A DNA stretch of 64,000 nt from an uncultured Sphingomonas sp. (GTDB lineage: Bacteria > Pseudomonadota > Alphaproteobacteria > Sphingomonadales > Sphingomonadaceae): positions 1 to 64,000 of the forward strand of contig CAJYSA010000043.1 of assembly GCA_913777325.1 (NCBI GenBank). Reading direction: 5' to 3'. Within the stretch, counting starts at the first letter, position 1. Each line of letters opens with the position of its first letter. The notes under the pieces are model-generated. The model had not been told where the DNA came from, ran no database searches, and worked only from the letters and a program-made list of their open reading frames with translations. The translations under genes were made by a program, and so were the position numbers. Below are positions 27,466 to 36,146 of the stretch, piece by piece.

Positions 27466-29123
27466 GGCACGAGATAGGCCTGGATCGTGGTGATGATCCC
27501 GACCAGCGCGCAGAGCGGCAGGCTGTGGCGCACGGTGAAGCGGAACAGGTCGGACTCCTTGCCGACCAATCCGACCGCGGCGCAGGCGATGGCGATCGAC
27601 TGCGGCGAGATCATCTTGCCCGTCACGCCGCCGGTGGTGTTGACCGCGACCAGCAGCACGTCGCTGACCCCGATCTGGTGCGCAGTATTCGCCTGGAGGG
27701 CGGCGAACAGCGCGTTGGCCGAGGTATCCGATCCGGTCAGGAACACACCCAGCCAGCCGAGGAACGGCGAAAAGAAGGTGAAGGCCGATCCCGTGTGGGC
27801 CAATGCCAGCGCGAGGGTCGCCGACAGCCCCGAATAGTTGGCGAGGAAGGCGAAGGCGAGGACCATGCCGATCGAATAGATCGGGATGAGCAGGCTTTTC
27901 AACGTGTCGACGAAGGTGCGTGCCGCGTCCGCCGGCTTCATCCGCAGGAAGGCGATGGTGACGATCGCCGCCAGCATGATCGCAGTGCCGGTCGCCGACA
28001 GCCAGTCGAACTTATACACCGCTTCATAGGGCGTGACCTGCGGGACGATCGGCGGCACCTTAGCGACCAGTTTGTCGAGGAACGGCACGTGCAGCTTCAG
28101 CACAAGGTGCGCGAGCGGCCCGTTGGCGGCGAACAGCGCCTTGACCGGGGCGATGCTCCAAAGCGTGACGAACACGGTCAGGATCAGGAAGGGCGACCAG
28201 GCCCAGGCGATCTGTGCGGGTGAATGGCGGACGGTCTGCGCCGTGACCGGCGCGACCGGCACCGCGCCGTCGGCGGCGACCTCCGCCGCGTCGAAGCGGA
28301 AGATGCGCTTGGGCTGCCAGAAGCGCAGGAAGATGGGCAGCGTGATCAGGGTCGCGAGCGCGGCGGTGATGTCGGGCAGCTCGGGTCCGATGAAGTGCGC
28401 GGTCAGGAACTGGACGATGGCGAATGACCCACCGGCGACCAGAATGGCGGGCCATGTCTCGCGCACGCCGCGCGGGCCATCCATGATCAGGATCAGCCAG
28501 AAAGGCACGAGGAGCGACAGCAGCGGCAACTGCCGCCCCGCCATCTGCCCGATCAGAAACGGGTCGATGCCGGTCACCTGTCCGGCGACCACGATCGGAA
28601 TGCCCATCGCCCCGAACGCCACGGGGGCGGTGTTGGCGATCAGGCACAGACCGGCGGCATAGAGCGGCCGAAAGCCGAGGCCGACGAGCAAGGCCGAGGT
28701 GATCGCGACCGGCGCGCCGAACCCGGCCGCGCCTTCCAGAAAGGCACCGAACGCAAAGCCGACCAGCAGCAGTTGCAGCCGCTGATCCTCGGTCACGGTC
28801 AGGATCGACTGCCGGATGATGTCGAACGCGCCGGTGGCGACCGCGATACGGTAGAGAAACACCGCGCCGAGGATAATCCAGGCGATCGGCCAAAGCCCGT
28901 AGAAGAAGCCGAACACGCCGGCCGCCAGCGCACTGTTCACAGGCATGCCGTATAGCACGATGGCGACGGCCAGCGTCAGCACCACGGTGATCGTGCCCGC
29001 AACATAGCCCTTCAGGCGGAAGACGGTCAGCGCCAGAAAGAAGAAGATGATCGGGATGGCGGCCGCCAGGCTGGAAAGCCAGATATTGCCTAACGGGTCG
29101 TAATTCTGCGTCCAAATGGGCAC
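27450..29123 (-). CDS. lldP: L-lactate permease
   Basis: About 557 residues, the normal LldP length, if the GTG at 29123 is used; it has a GGGAGAGG site and yields an N-terminus beginning (V)[12 protein letters not shown], which is typical of LldP. A continuous series of hydrophobic segments (at least 12) runs through the protein, with signature loops such as [24 protein letters not shown] (seen near nt 28700) and [19 protein letters not shown] near the C-terminus. It imports L-lactate, and probably glycolate or D-lactate, with protons across the inner membrane. First gene of lldPRD; the two LldR-type operators at 29141-29153 and 29228-29240 flank its promoter region. Confidence 0.95.
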   Translation of the reverse strand: MPIWTQNYDPLGNIWLSSLAAAIPIIFFFLALTVFRLKGYVAGTITVVLTLAVAIVLYGMPVNSALAAGVFGFFYGLWPIAWIILGAVFLYRIAVATGAFDIIRQSILTVTEDQRLQLLLVGFAFGAFLEGAAGFGAPVAITSALLVGLGFRPLYAAGLCLIANTAPVAFGAMGIPIVVAGQVTGIDPFLIGQMAGRQLPLLSLLVPFWLILIMDGPRGVRETWPAILVAGGSFAIVQFLTAHFIGPELPDITAALATLITLPIFLRFWQPKRIFRFDAAEVAADGAVPVAPVTAQTVRHSPAQIAWAWSPFLILTVFVTLWSIAPVKALFAANGPLAHLVLKLHVPFLDKLVAKVPPIVPQVTPYEAVYKFDWLSATGTAIMLAAIVTIAFLRMKPADAARTFVDTLKSLLIPIYSIGMVLAFAFLANYSGLSATLALALAHTGSAFTFFSPFLGWLGVFLTGSDTSANALFAALQANTAHQIGVSDVLLVAVNTTGGVTGKMISPQSIAIACAAVGLVGKESDLFRFTVRHSLPLCALVGIITTIQAYLVPWMIP

Positions 29124-29140
29124 GGCACCTCTCCCGGCTT

Positions 29141-29153
29141 CTGGTAGTACCAG
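29141..29153. promoter_or_regulatory. LldR-type operator, proximal
   Basis: CTGGTAGTACCAG is a perfect 13-base palindrome with the TGGT-N3-ACCA core of FadR-subgroup GntR operators. It is 17 bases upstream of the lldP start, so a bound repressor would block transcription or an early elongation step. Confidence 0.75.
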
Positions 29154-29227
29154 ATATGCAGTATTGAGGTCATTGATCTGCCTGTTTGACCATCTCGTCA
29201 ATTAAGATTGGGGCGAGCCTGTCTTTG

Positions 29228-29240
29228 TTGGTCCTACCAA
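29228..29240. promoter_or_regulatory. LldR-type operator, distal
   Basis: TTGGTCCTACCAA is a perfect-arm inverted repeat that matches the E. coli LldR/PdhR-type consensus TTGGT-N3-ACCAA. Its centre is 87 bp upstream of the proximal site. Two operators around the promoter are also the arrangement known for E. coli lldPRD, where they support DNA looping. Confidence 0.78.
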
Positions 29241-29488
29241 TGCAGTGACGCTGTCATCAGAAAGGACGAAGCCGCCGGGCCACTGGACGATGGGCAAGCC
29301 GGTCGGGCCGAGTTGGCGGACAGCCGCTGGCAGCCATGCCGGATGTCTCGCGGACATCATCCTGCACGAGGCTTCTACTAAGCGCGGGCGAGTGGTGCTG
29401 ACGCCCATCCCGCCGCGTCACGAGCGATGATCGTGGATCGCGGCGGCACGTGATCTCCTCCCCGGTGATGATCGAGGAGGAGGATCGT

Positions 29489-30790
29489 TCAGTTGGCGGG
29501 CTTCACGATCGTGCCGCGATGCATGACAAAGTCGACATGTTCGAGGCGCGTGACATCGCTGAGCGGCGAGCTGCTCACCGCGATGATGTCGGCGGTTTTG
29601 CCGGGCGCCAGCGTTCCGATGTCATCACGGCCCAGCAGGTCGGCGGCGCCCACGGTGGCAGCGGCAATCGCCTGCGCCGGTGACAGGCCGTTTTTCACCA
29701 GCAGCGCGAATTCGGTGGCATTGTCGCCATGTTTCGACACGCCGGTGTCGGTGCCGAACGCGACCTTGACCCCCGCGGCGTAGGCGCGGCGATGGTTGGC
29801 GGCCATGGCCGCCGCCGCCTGTTCCGCCTTTGCGAGCGTGGCGGGTGGCAACGCGCCGCCGCGCGCCTGCGCCAACGCCGCGACCGGCGCGATCTCGGTC
29901 GGCACCAGATAGGCGCCCTTGGCCTTGAAGAGACGGATCGTGTCGTCGTCCAGGAACGTGCCATGCTCGATCGAGTCGACACCGGCCTCCAGCGCGGCCT
30001 TCGTGCCTTCCGCAGCATGACTGTGCGCGGCGACCTTGCGGCCCAGCGCGTGGGCCGTGTCGATAATCGCACGCATCTCTTCGGGTGTCATCGCGCGGCC
30101 CAAGCCACCGCTGACGTTCGACAGCACGCCGCCGGTCGCCGCGAATTTGATGACCTTCGCGCCCAGACCGACCTGCGCCCGCACCGCGCGGCGGCAATCG
30201 TCGGGGCCGTCGCACAGGTTGATCTCATGCGCATGGACCGCATCGGCGAACTCCTCCGCGAGTCCGTTGCCGCCGTCACCATGCCCGCCGGTGACAGAAA
30301 TCATCTCGCCGGCGTTGGTGATCGTCGGCCCTTCCACCGTGCCCGCATCAATGGCGTCGCGCAGCGCGCGGATGCCGCGGGGATCGCCGCCCAGATCGCG
30401 CACGGAGGTGAAGCCGGCATTCAGCGTCGTTCGCGCATTGGCGACGGCGGTCATCTCGTCGTCGAACCGGTCGCGAGTCAACGCACCCAACCGCGCCTTC
30501 ATCGGATCGCCGCCGATCCCCCACAGGTGCACATGCATGTCCACCAGCCCCGGCAGGACGAAGGCCTTGCGAAGATCGACCAGCCGCGCCCCTGCCTCCG
30601 GCGCGACGAAGCCGTCACGCAGCTCCGCGACCTTCCCGTCGCGCACGATAATGGTCGTCGGGCCGCGCGGCGCCTGGCCCGGCCGGTCAAGTAGCGCCCC
30701 CGCCTGAATGTAGATCGACGCGGCGGGTTGCTGCGCCATCGCCGGTGAGGCTGCCGTGGCCATGAGGGCAAGGGCCAACGCTCTCAACAT
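29489..30790 (-). CDS. Secreted metal-dependent amidohydrolase (imidazolonepropionase/Xaa-Pro dipeptidase-like)
   Basis: A 433-residue amidohydrolase-superfamily enzyme. ATG follows GGGGAGAGTACAGG. The signal peptide ends at ASPAMAQ. Metal ligands of the TIM-barrel are visible: DMHVHLWG (HxH, first site), KVIKFAATGG with a probable carbamylated Lys, AAHSHAAEG and DSIEHGTFLD (two His), and AFGTDTGVSKHG with the catalytic Asp. The C-terminal beta-sandwich contains GTLAPGKTADIIAV. Relatives cleave N-acylated or proline-containing dipeptides; the substrate cannot be told from sequence. It stands alone, about 290 bases downstream of the lactate operon control region. Confidence 0.9.
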   Translation of the reverse strand: MLRALALALMATAASPAMAQQPAASIYIQAGALLDRPGQAPRGPTTIIVRDGKVAELRDGFVAPEAGARLVDLRKAFVLPGLVDMHVHLWGIGGDPMKARLGALTRDRFDDEMTAVANARTTLNAGFTSVRDLGGDPRGIRALRDAIDAGTVEGPTITNAGEMISVTGGHGDGGNGLAEEFADAVHAHEINLCDGPDDCRRAVRAQVGLGAKVIKFAATGGVLSNVSGGLGRAMTPEEMRAIIDTAHALGRKVAAHSHAAEGTKAALEAGVDSIEHGTFLDDDTIRLFKAKGAYLVPTEIAPVAALAQARGGALPPATLAKAEQAAAAMAANHRRAYAAGVKVAFGTDTGVSKHGDNATEFALLVKNGLSPAQAIAAATVGAADLLGRDDIGTLAPGKTADIIAVSSSPLSDVTRLEHVDFVMHRGTIVKPAN

Positions 30791-30914
30791 CCTGTACTCT
30801 CCCCTTTTTTCATATCAGTGCGGGACAGATCCCGCCCGATGTACGCGCCGATGGTGCGCGAATTCGCGGTGAGATGGAAGCATCAGACGCCCTGACGCCG
30901 GGCGCCTTGATTCA

Positions 30915-33900
30915 TTACGAGGCGCGCTGCCGGCGCAGGCGACGGCGCTCCATCCAGGCGTAGAGGCTCGGCAGCAGCAGCAAGGTGAGCATCGTCGAGG
31001 TGATGATGCCGCCGATCACGACCGTTGCCAGCGGGCGCTGCACCTCCGCGCCGGCGCCCGTCGCGATCGCCATCGGCACGAAGCCGACCGAGGCGACCAA
31101 CGCGGTGGACAGCACCGGGCGCAAGCGGTCGTGCGACCCACGCCGGACGGCATCCTCCACGGGCAGGGGCGCGCCCTCCCGTCCGTCGCGTAGCGAATTG
31201 ATATGGTCGATCAGCACCAATCCGTTGAGCATCGCGATCCCGGACAAAGCGATGAACCCGATGGCGGCGGTGATCGAAAACGGCATGCCGCGCAGCCATA
31301 GCGCCAGGACGCCCCCGGTTACCGCGAAGGGGATGCCGGTGTAGACGATCGCCGCCTCCCGCACGCTGCCGATCGCGGCGTAGACCAGTGCGAAGATCAG
31401 CAGCAGCGCCGCCGGAACGACGATCGACAGGCGTTTCTGCGCGGCTTCGAGCTGGTGATACTGGCCACCGAACTCGATGCGATACCCGGGTGGCAGTTTC
31501 AGCTGCCCATCGATCGCGGATCGCGCACGGGTTACATATCCCTCCAGGTCGTTGGTCGACAGGTTCACCATCAGCGCGGCGCGGCGATTGGAATCGTCAT
31601 GCAGGATCGGCTCGACGATCCGTGTCTGGCGCAGGCGCGCGACCCGTGACAGCGGCACCATGCCGTAATCGCCGACCCGCAGCGGCAGCGCGAGGATCGC
31701 CGATGGGTCGGCCCGCAACGCCTCCGGCATCCGCACCACGATCGCATGGCGTGCCGGGCCGTGGGGGATGAATCCCACCTCCGCGCCGGCCAGCGCATCC
31801 TTGATCGCGTTGTTCACTTCCTGCGTGCCGAGCCCAAGGCGCAGCAGCGCCGCATGATCCAGTTCCACGACGATGCTTTGCGGGCGACCCGAGGTCTCGA
31901 ACTCCGCGCCTTCGGTGCCGGGCACCTTGGCGAGGATCGCCTTTGCCTGGGCGGCCAGCCGCTCGAGGACATCGTAATCGTCGCCATAGATCTTGACCGA
32001 GACGTCGGCGCGGACCCCTTCCAGCATCTCGTTAAAGCGCATTTCGATCGGCTGCGCGAATTCCAGGTTCTGATCCTTGTAGACCCGCTTCGCGACCTTC
32101 TCGATTCCGGCGATCAGTTCGTCCTTGGTTCGAGGACGCCCTTCGCCCTGTGGCCAACCCTTCTCGGGGCTGTAGAACACATACAGGTCGTTCTGCTCGG
32201 GCGGCATCGGATCAGTCGCGACCTCGCTGGTGCCGATGCGTGAGAAAGTGGCGGTGACCTGTGGGAAGGCACGGCGAATCTCACGCTCCGTGGCCTGTTC
32301 GATCGCCAGGCTCTGCTCCAGCGACATGCCGACCGGGCGATAGACCATCGCGGTGATCGCGCCCTCGTCAAGCTGGGGCGTGAACTGCGACCCCAGCGAA
32401 CGGAAGACGAGGAAGGTGACGACCAGCAGCACCGCAGCGGCCGCCGCCATCAATCCCGGATGACGCAGCGACCGTTCGAGGAGCGGCGCGTAGCCGCGTG
32501 CGGCAACGCCGATCAATCCCTTGTGATGCGCATCCTCACCCGCATCGGCGGGCGCGCGCAACAGCCAGGCCGACAGCGCCGGCACGATCGTGAAGGTCCA
32601 CAGCAGGCCGGCGACGATCGCCAGCATGACCGCCTGCGCCATCGGCTGGAACAGCTTGCCCTCTACCCCGCCGAGGCTGAGCACGGGGACGTAGACGAGC
32701 GCGATGATCGCGATCCCGAAGAAGGTCGGGCGCGCGACCATCCGTGCGGCCTCGGCGATCGTTTGCCGGCGCTCCTCGGCGGTCAGGTCCGCGCCTTTGT
32801 CGTGCCGGCGGATACCCAGCAGGCGCAGGCTGTTTTCGACGACCACGATCGCCCCGTCGACGATCAGGCCGAAATCGAGCGCGCCGAGGCTCATCAGATT
32901 GCCCGACACTCCGATCGCGTGCATCCCACTGACCGTGACGAGGAAGGCGAGCGGGATGACGAGCGCCACGATCAGCGCCGCCCGCCAGTTGCCCATCACG
33001 ACGAGGAGGACGAGCGCGACGAGCAAGGCGCCTTCGCCCAGATTGCGTTCGACGGTGTGGATCGTGCGATCGACGAGGTCGGCGCGGCTGTACTGGCGAT
33101 GGATCACCATGCCGCGCGGTAGCGCCTCCTGGATGCCGGGCAGCGCGTCCTCGACCGCGACGGAGGTGGCGCGGCTGTTTTGCCCGACCAGCATCATCAC
33201 GGTGCCGAGGACCGTCTCCTGACCGTCCTGCGTCGCCGCCCCCTGTCGCGGGGCCGCACCGATGACCACGTCGGCGAGGTCGCGCACCTGCAGCGGCAGC
33301 ACGCCGCCCGCGAACTTGACCGGGATCGAGCCGATCTGCGTCGCGTCCATCACCCGCGCGTCGGTGCGGACGGTGAAGCGCTCGGCGCCCCGATGGATGA
33401 TCCCGCCGCCGGCATTCTCGACATTGCGGGCGACCGCAGCGGCAAGCTCACCGGCGGTGACGCCGTGCATCCGGAGACGCGCCGGATCGGGGGAGACGAC
33501 GAATTGCTGTTCGAGCCCCCCGCTCGAATTGACGTCGGCGACCCCGGCCACAGCCCGCAGCATTGGCCTGACGGTGTATTCCTGTGCCTCGAACAGCTCC
33601 ATCAACTGGCGTTGCGGCGACATGCCCGGTGGCGCTCGGCGCCATTCGAGCGTGTAGTAATAGATCTCGCCAAGTCCGGTCGTGATCGGCGCGAGTTGCG
33701 GCGCACTTCCGGGCGGTAGCTGGTTCTGCACCGCGTTCAGCCGCTCGGTCACCAATTGCCGTGCCTTCAGCTGGTCGGTGCCGTCCTGATACAGCAGCGT
33801 CACCTGGCTGAGCCCGGTCTTGGTGAGCGAGCGCGTCTGGTCGAGCCCGGGCTGGCCACCCATCGCGCGTTCAATGGGGAGCGTCACCAGCCGTTCGATC

Positions 33901-34076
33901 TCCTCGGGGGCCAGGGCCGGCACTTGCGTGTTGATCTGGACCTGTACCCCGGTGATGTCGGGGATCGCATCGATCTGAAGATTGGCGAACGACCAGAGGC
34001 CGACCGCCGCGACCAGCGCGGTCATCAGCGCCACCGCCAGACGATGGCGGGTAACGATGTTCAGCAACCGGTTCAT
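30915..34076 (-). CDS. CusA/CzcA-type heavy-metal RND efflux pump
   Basis: A 1053-residue inner-membrane RND transporter of the heavy-metal efflux branch. It has the N-terminal first transmembrane helix followed by DAIPDITGVQVQINT, two large periplasmic loops and 12 predicted transmembrane helices. The heavy-metal signature DFGLIVDGA sits at 401-409, with D401, D407 and E414 in the proton relay positions of the CzcA type. The protein drives metal ions outward using proton influx as part of a tripartite complex. Its start overlaps the stop of the TolC-like gene by four bases (ATGA). Unusually, no membrane-fusion (CzcB/CusB) gene is in the operon. Metal specificity is not assigned. Confidence 0.94.
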   Translation of the reverse strand: MNRLLNIVTRHRLAVALMTALVAAVGLWSFANLQIDAIPDITGVQVQINTQVPALAPEEIERLVTLPIERAMGGQPGLDQTRSLTKTGLSQVTLLYQDGTDQLKARQLVTERLNAVQNQLPPGSAPQLAPITTGLGEIYYYTLEWRRAPPGMSPQRQLMELFEAQEYTVRPMLRAVAGVADVNSSGGLEQQFVVSPDPARLRMHGVTAGELAAAVARNVENAGGGIIHRGAERFTVRTDARVMDATQIGSIPVKFAGGVLPLQVRDLADVVIGAAPRQGAATQDGQETVLGTVMMLVGQNSRATSVAVEDALPGIQEALPRGMVIHRQYSRADLVDRTIHTVERNLGEGALLVALVLLVVMGNWRAALIVALVIPLAFLVTVSGMHAIGVSGNLMSLGALDFGLIVDGAIVVVENSLRLLGIRRHDKGADLTAEERRQTIAEAARMVARPTFFGIAIIALVYVPVLSLGGVEGKLFQPMAQAVMLAIVAGLLWTFTIVPALSAWLLRAPADAGEDAHHKGLIGVAARGYAPLLERSLRHPGLMAAAAAVLLVVTFLVFRSLGSQFTPQLDEGAITAMVYRPVGMSLEQSLAIEQATEREIRRAFPQVTATFSRIGTSEVATDPMPPEQNDLYVFYSPEKGWPQGEGRPRTKDELIAGIEKVAKRVYKDQNLEFAQPIEMRFNEMLEGVRADVSVKIYGDDYDVLERLAAQAKAILAKVPGTEGAEFETSGRPQSIVVELDHAALLRLGLGTQEVNNAIKDALAGAEVGFIPHGPARHAIVVRMPEALRADPSAILALPLRVGDYGMVPLSRVARLRQTRIVEPILHDDSNRRAALMVNLSTNDLEGYVTRARSAIDGQLKLPPGYRIEFGGQYHQLEAAQKRLSIVVPAALLLIFALVYAAIGSVREAAIVYTGIPFAVTGGVLALWLRGMPFSITAAIGFIALSGIAMLNGLVLIDHINSLRDGREGAPLPVEDAVRRGSHDRLRPVLSTALVASVGFVPMAIATGAGAEVQRPLATVVIGGIITSTMLTLLLLPSLYAWMERRRLRRQRAS

Positions 34077-35332
34077 CGCGCCAGTCCATTGCCGCCGTTG
34101 AGCGCGCGTAGCTGAAGGAGCGCGGCGATCGCCTCACGCCGGGTGTCGAGCACGGCGTTGGTGGCGTCGATATACGCCTGTTGCATTTGGGTGTAGGTGG
34201 TCAGCGGGATCGCGCCGAGGCGATAGTTCCGATCGGCATCCGCCGCGGCCTGGGCGAAGCGTTGTGGCGGGTTGCCGTCCCAACGGGTCAGCGCTTCGCG
34301 CTTCGCCTCATATTGCGCCGCCTGATCGAATACCTCGCGGGCGATGCGGCGTTCGGCGTTGATGAGGGTGGCATTGGCTTGCGCCTGACGCCCCTGTTCG
34401 ATCGCGACGTCCCCGGCCTGCCGGTTCCACAGCGGGATCGAGGTGGACAGTCGGACACCGTAGTTGGTCTCGCGAATGTCCGACCGTGCGCGATCGAAAT
34501 AGGGGCCGACGCTGACGTTCGGCAGCCGTGCCTTGCGCGCGAGATCGACCCGTAGCCCCTGTTGCTCGAACTGGACACGCAGCGCTTTCAACTCGAAATT
34601 GTTCTCGGTCGCGTTCGCGGCCAGCGTCTGGCTGGAGCCGATCGCGGGCAGCGACGTATCGGGCCGGATGATGCGGATGCGCGCGGCGAAGGGCGCGCCG
34701 CGAAGCTGGTTCAGTTCGTACAGCATCGCATTGGCGTCCGCATCGGCGGTTGCGGCGGTTCGTTCGGCGCCGATCGCGCTTGCCTGTAGCGACGCCGCCT
34801 CCAGCGCAGGAGACGGGCCGGCCGGGTCGCGTGCGAGGATGGTGCGTGCCAGCGTCCGCATCCGGTTCGCCACCTCCCGCGCGGCGCCCGCCTTCTCGTC
34901 GGCGGCAAAAAGCCCATAGCCGAGCGAGCGCACCCGCGCGGCGAGCGTGGCATCGAACTGTTGCAGCCCGATGCGCGCCAGCGACACCTGCCGTTCGGCG
35001 ATCGCGCGGCGCAGCGCGATCCGTCCCCCAAATTCGATCGGCTGAACGACCGAGACGGCATAGGTCTGCCCCTCGCCGGTGACGTTGCCGAGGTTCACGT
35101 CCTGCGCACGGCGCTGACCGAACTCGACGACGGCCTCCGGATCGGCCCAGCGCCCGGCGGCGTCGCGTTCCACGCCGGCGGTATCGATCTGCCGCCGGTA
35201 GAATTGTCGCTCGGGATTGTTGGCGATGACGTCCTGAACCAGCGCGTCGAGCGAGACGGCGGGCGCTGGCGACTGAGCGAGCGCAGGAGCCGCCACGATG
35301 CAGGCGAGCCCCGTCAAAACCATCGACCGCAT
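34073..35332 (-). CDS. TolC-family outer-membrane efflux channel (CzcC-like)
   Basis: About 419 residues. I start at MRSMVLTGLACIVAAPALAQ, which gives a clean signal peptide and has AAGGG upstream; the frame extends to 35413 without further support. Two outer-membrane efflux repeats are seen, each with alternating hydrophobic coiled-coil helices: VSLDALVQDVIANNPERQF with VEFGQRRAQ and PIEFGGRIALRRAIAE in the first half, and the ENNFELKALRVQFEQQGLRVDLARKARLPNVSVGP stretch (nt about 34500-34610) in the second. It forms the periplasm-spanning exit duct for the RND pump. It diverges from a two-component system. Confidence 0.9.
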   Translation of the reverse strand: MRSMVLTGLACIVAAPALAQSPAPAVSLDALVQDVIANNPERQFYRRQIDTAGVERDAAGRWADPEAVVEFGQRRAQDVNLGNVTGEGQTYAVSVVQPIEFGGRIALRRAIAERQVSLARIGLQQFDATLAARVRSLGYGLFAADEKAGAAREVANRMRTLARTILARDPAGPSPALEAASLQASAIGAERTAATADADANAMLYELNQLRGAPFAARIRIIRPDTSLPAIGSSQTLAANATENNFELKALRVQFEQQGLRVDLARKARLPNVSVGPYFDRARSDIRETNYGVRLSTSIPLWNRQAGDVAIEQGRQAQANATLINAERRIAREVFDQAAQYEAKREALTRWDGNPPQRFAQAAADADRNYRLGAIPLTTYTQMQQAYIDATNAVLDTRREAIAALLQLRALNGGNGLAR

Positions 35333-35468
35333 TTGCCCCGCACCCTTGTTCGTCATTGATATCGGTCGAGCTAGCCAGTCGGCGGCGGTTCCGTCGATTA
35401 AATCAGAGTTCATATTGTGAAATGCTATTCAGTTGACGCGGACCGGCTCCGCCACCGATCACCGCGTG

Positions 35469-36146
35469 GTGACCCACATCCTCCTTATCGAAGACGATCC
35501 CGGGACCGCCGACGAGATCCTGCTGGAGCTGGCCACGGCGGGGTATCGCGCCACGCACCGACCGACGCTGGCCGAGGGGGCGGCGGTGGTACGGGGCGAA
35601 CCGGTGGACCTGATGATCGTGGATCGCCAACTGCCGGACGGGGAGGGGCTCGATCTGGTCGCGACGCTGCGCTCCGAAGGACGGCGGACGCCGGCGCTGA
35701 TCCTCAGTGCGTTGGGCAGCCTCGACGATCGGGTGCGCGGGCTGAGGGCGGGCGGCGACGATTATCTGCCCAAGCCGTTCGCGCTGGTGGAGTTGATCGC
35801 GCGGATCGAATCACTTCTTCGCCGACCCGACGAAACGCGGCAGACGCGGCTGATCGCCGGTTCGCTCGACCTTGATCTGCTCGGCGGGCGCGCGAGCCGG
35901 GCGGGGCGGGCGCTGGAGCTGCTGCCGCGTGAGCTGAAACTGCTTGAGTATCTCGTCCGGCGGCCGGGGCAGATCGTGACGCGATCGATGCTGTTGCGCG
36001 ACGTATGGGGATACAGTTTCGAGCCGAACAGCAATGTCGTCGATGTGCACATGGGGCGGTTGCGCCGCAAGGTGGATGCCGAGGACGAAACGCAGCTGAT
36101 CCGCAACGTGCGCGGCCAGGGTTATGTCTTCGATGTTCGCGGCTGA
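35469..36146 (+). CDS. OmpR-family response regulator
   Basis: About 225 residues if translation starts at GTG 35469 (VTHILLIEDDPGTADEI); a TTG at 35433 opens the frame earlier, and no candidate has a good ribosome site. The receiver domain has the acidic pair EDD, phosphoacceptor Asp52 in LMIVDRQLPDG and Lys102 in YLPKPF. The C-terminal winged helix carries LLPRELKLLEYLVRRPGQIVTR and the recognition-helix region SNVVDVHMGRLRRKV. It diverges from the RND efflux operon and is translationally overlapped by the sensor kinase gene, so it probably activates the pump in response to metal. Confidence 0.92.
   Translation: MTHILLIEDDPGTADEILLELATAGYRATHRPTLAEGAAVVRGEPVDLMIVDRQLPDGEGLDLVATLRSEGRRTPALILSALGSLDDRVRGLRAGGDDYLPKPFALVELIARIESLLRRPDETRQTRLIAGSLDLDLLGGRASRAGRALELLPRELKLLEYLVRRPGQIVTRSMLLRDVWGYSFEPNSNVVDVHMGRLRRKVDAEDETQLIRNVRGQGYVFDVRG

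Noticed and set aside
29452..29486. GATC-TCCTCC / GGAGGA-GATC hairpin after the amidohydrolase gene as a terminator
   Set aside because: The stem is imperfect and on neither strand is it followed by a T-tract, so it was not annotated.
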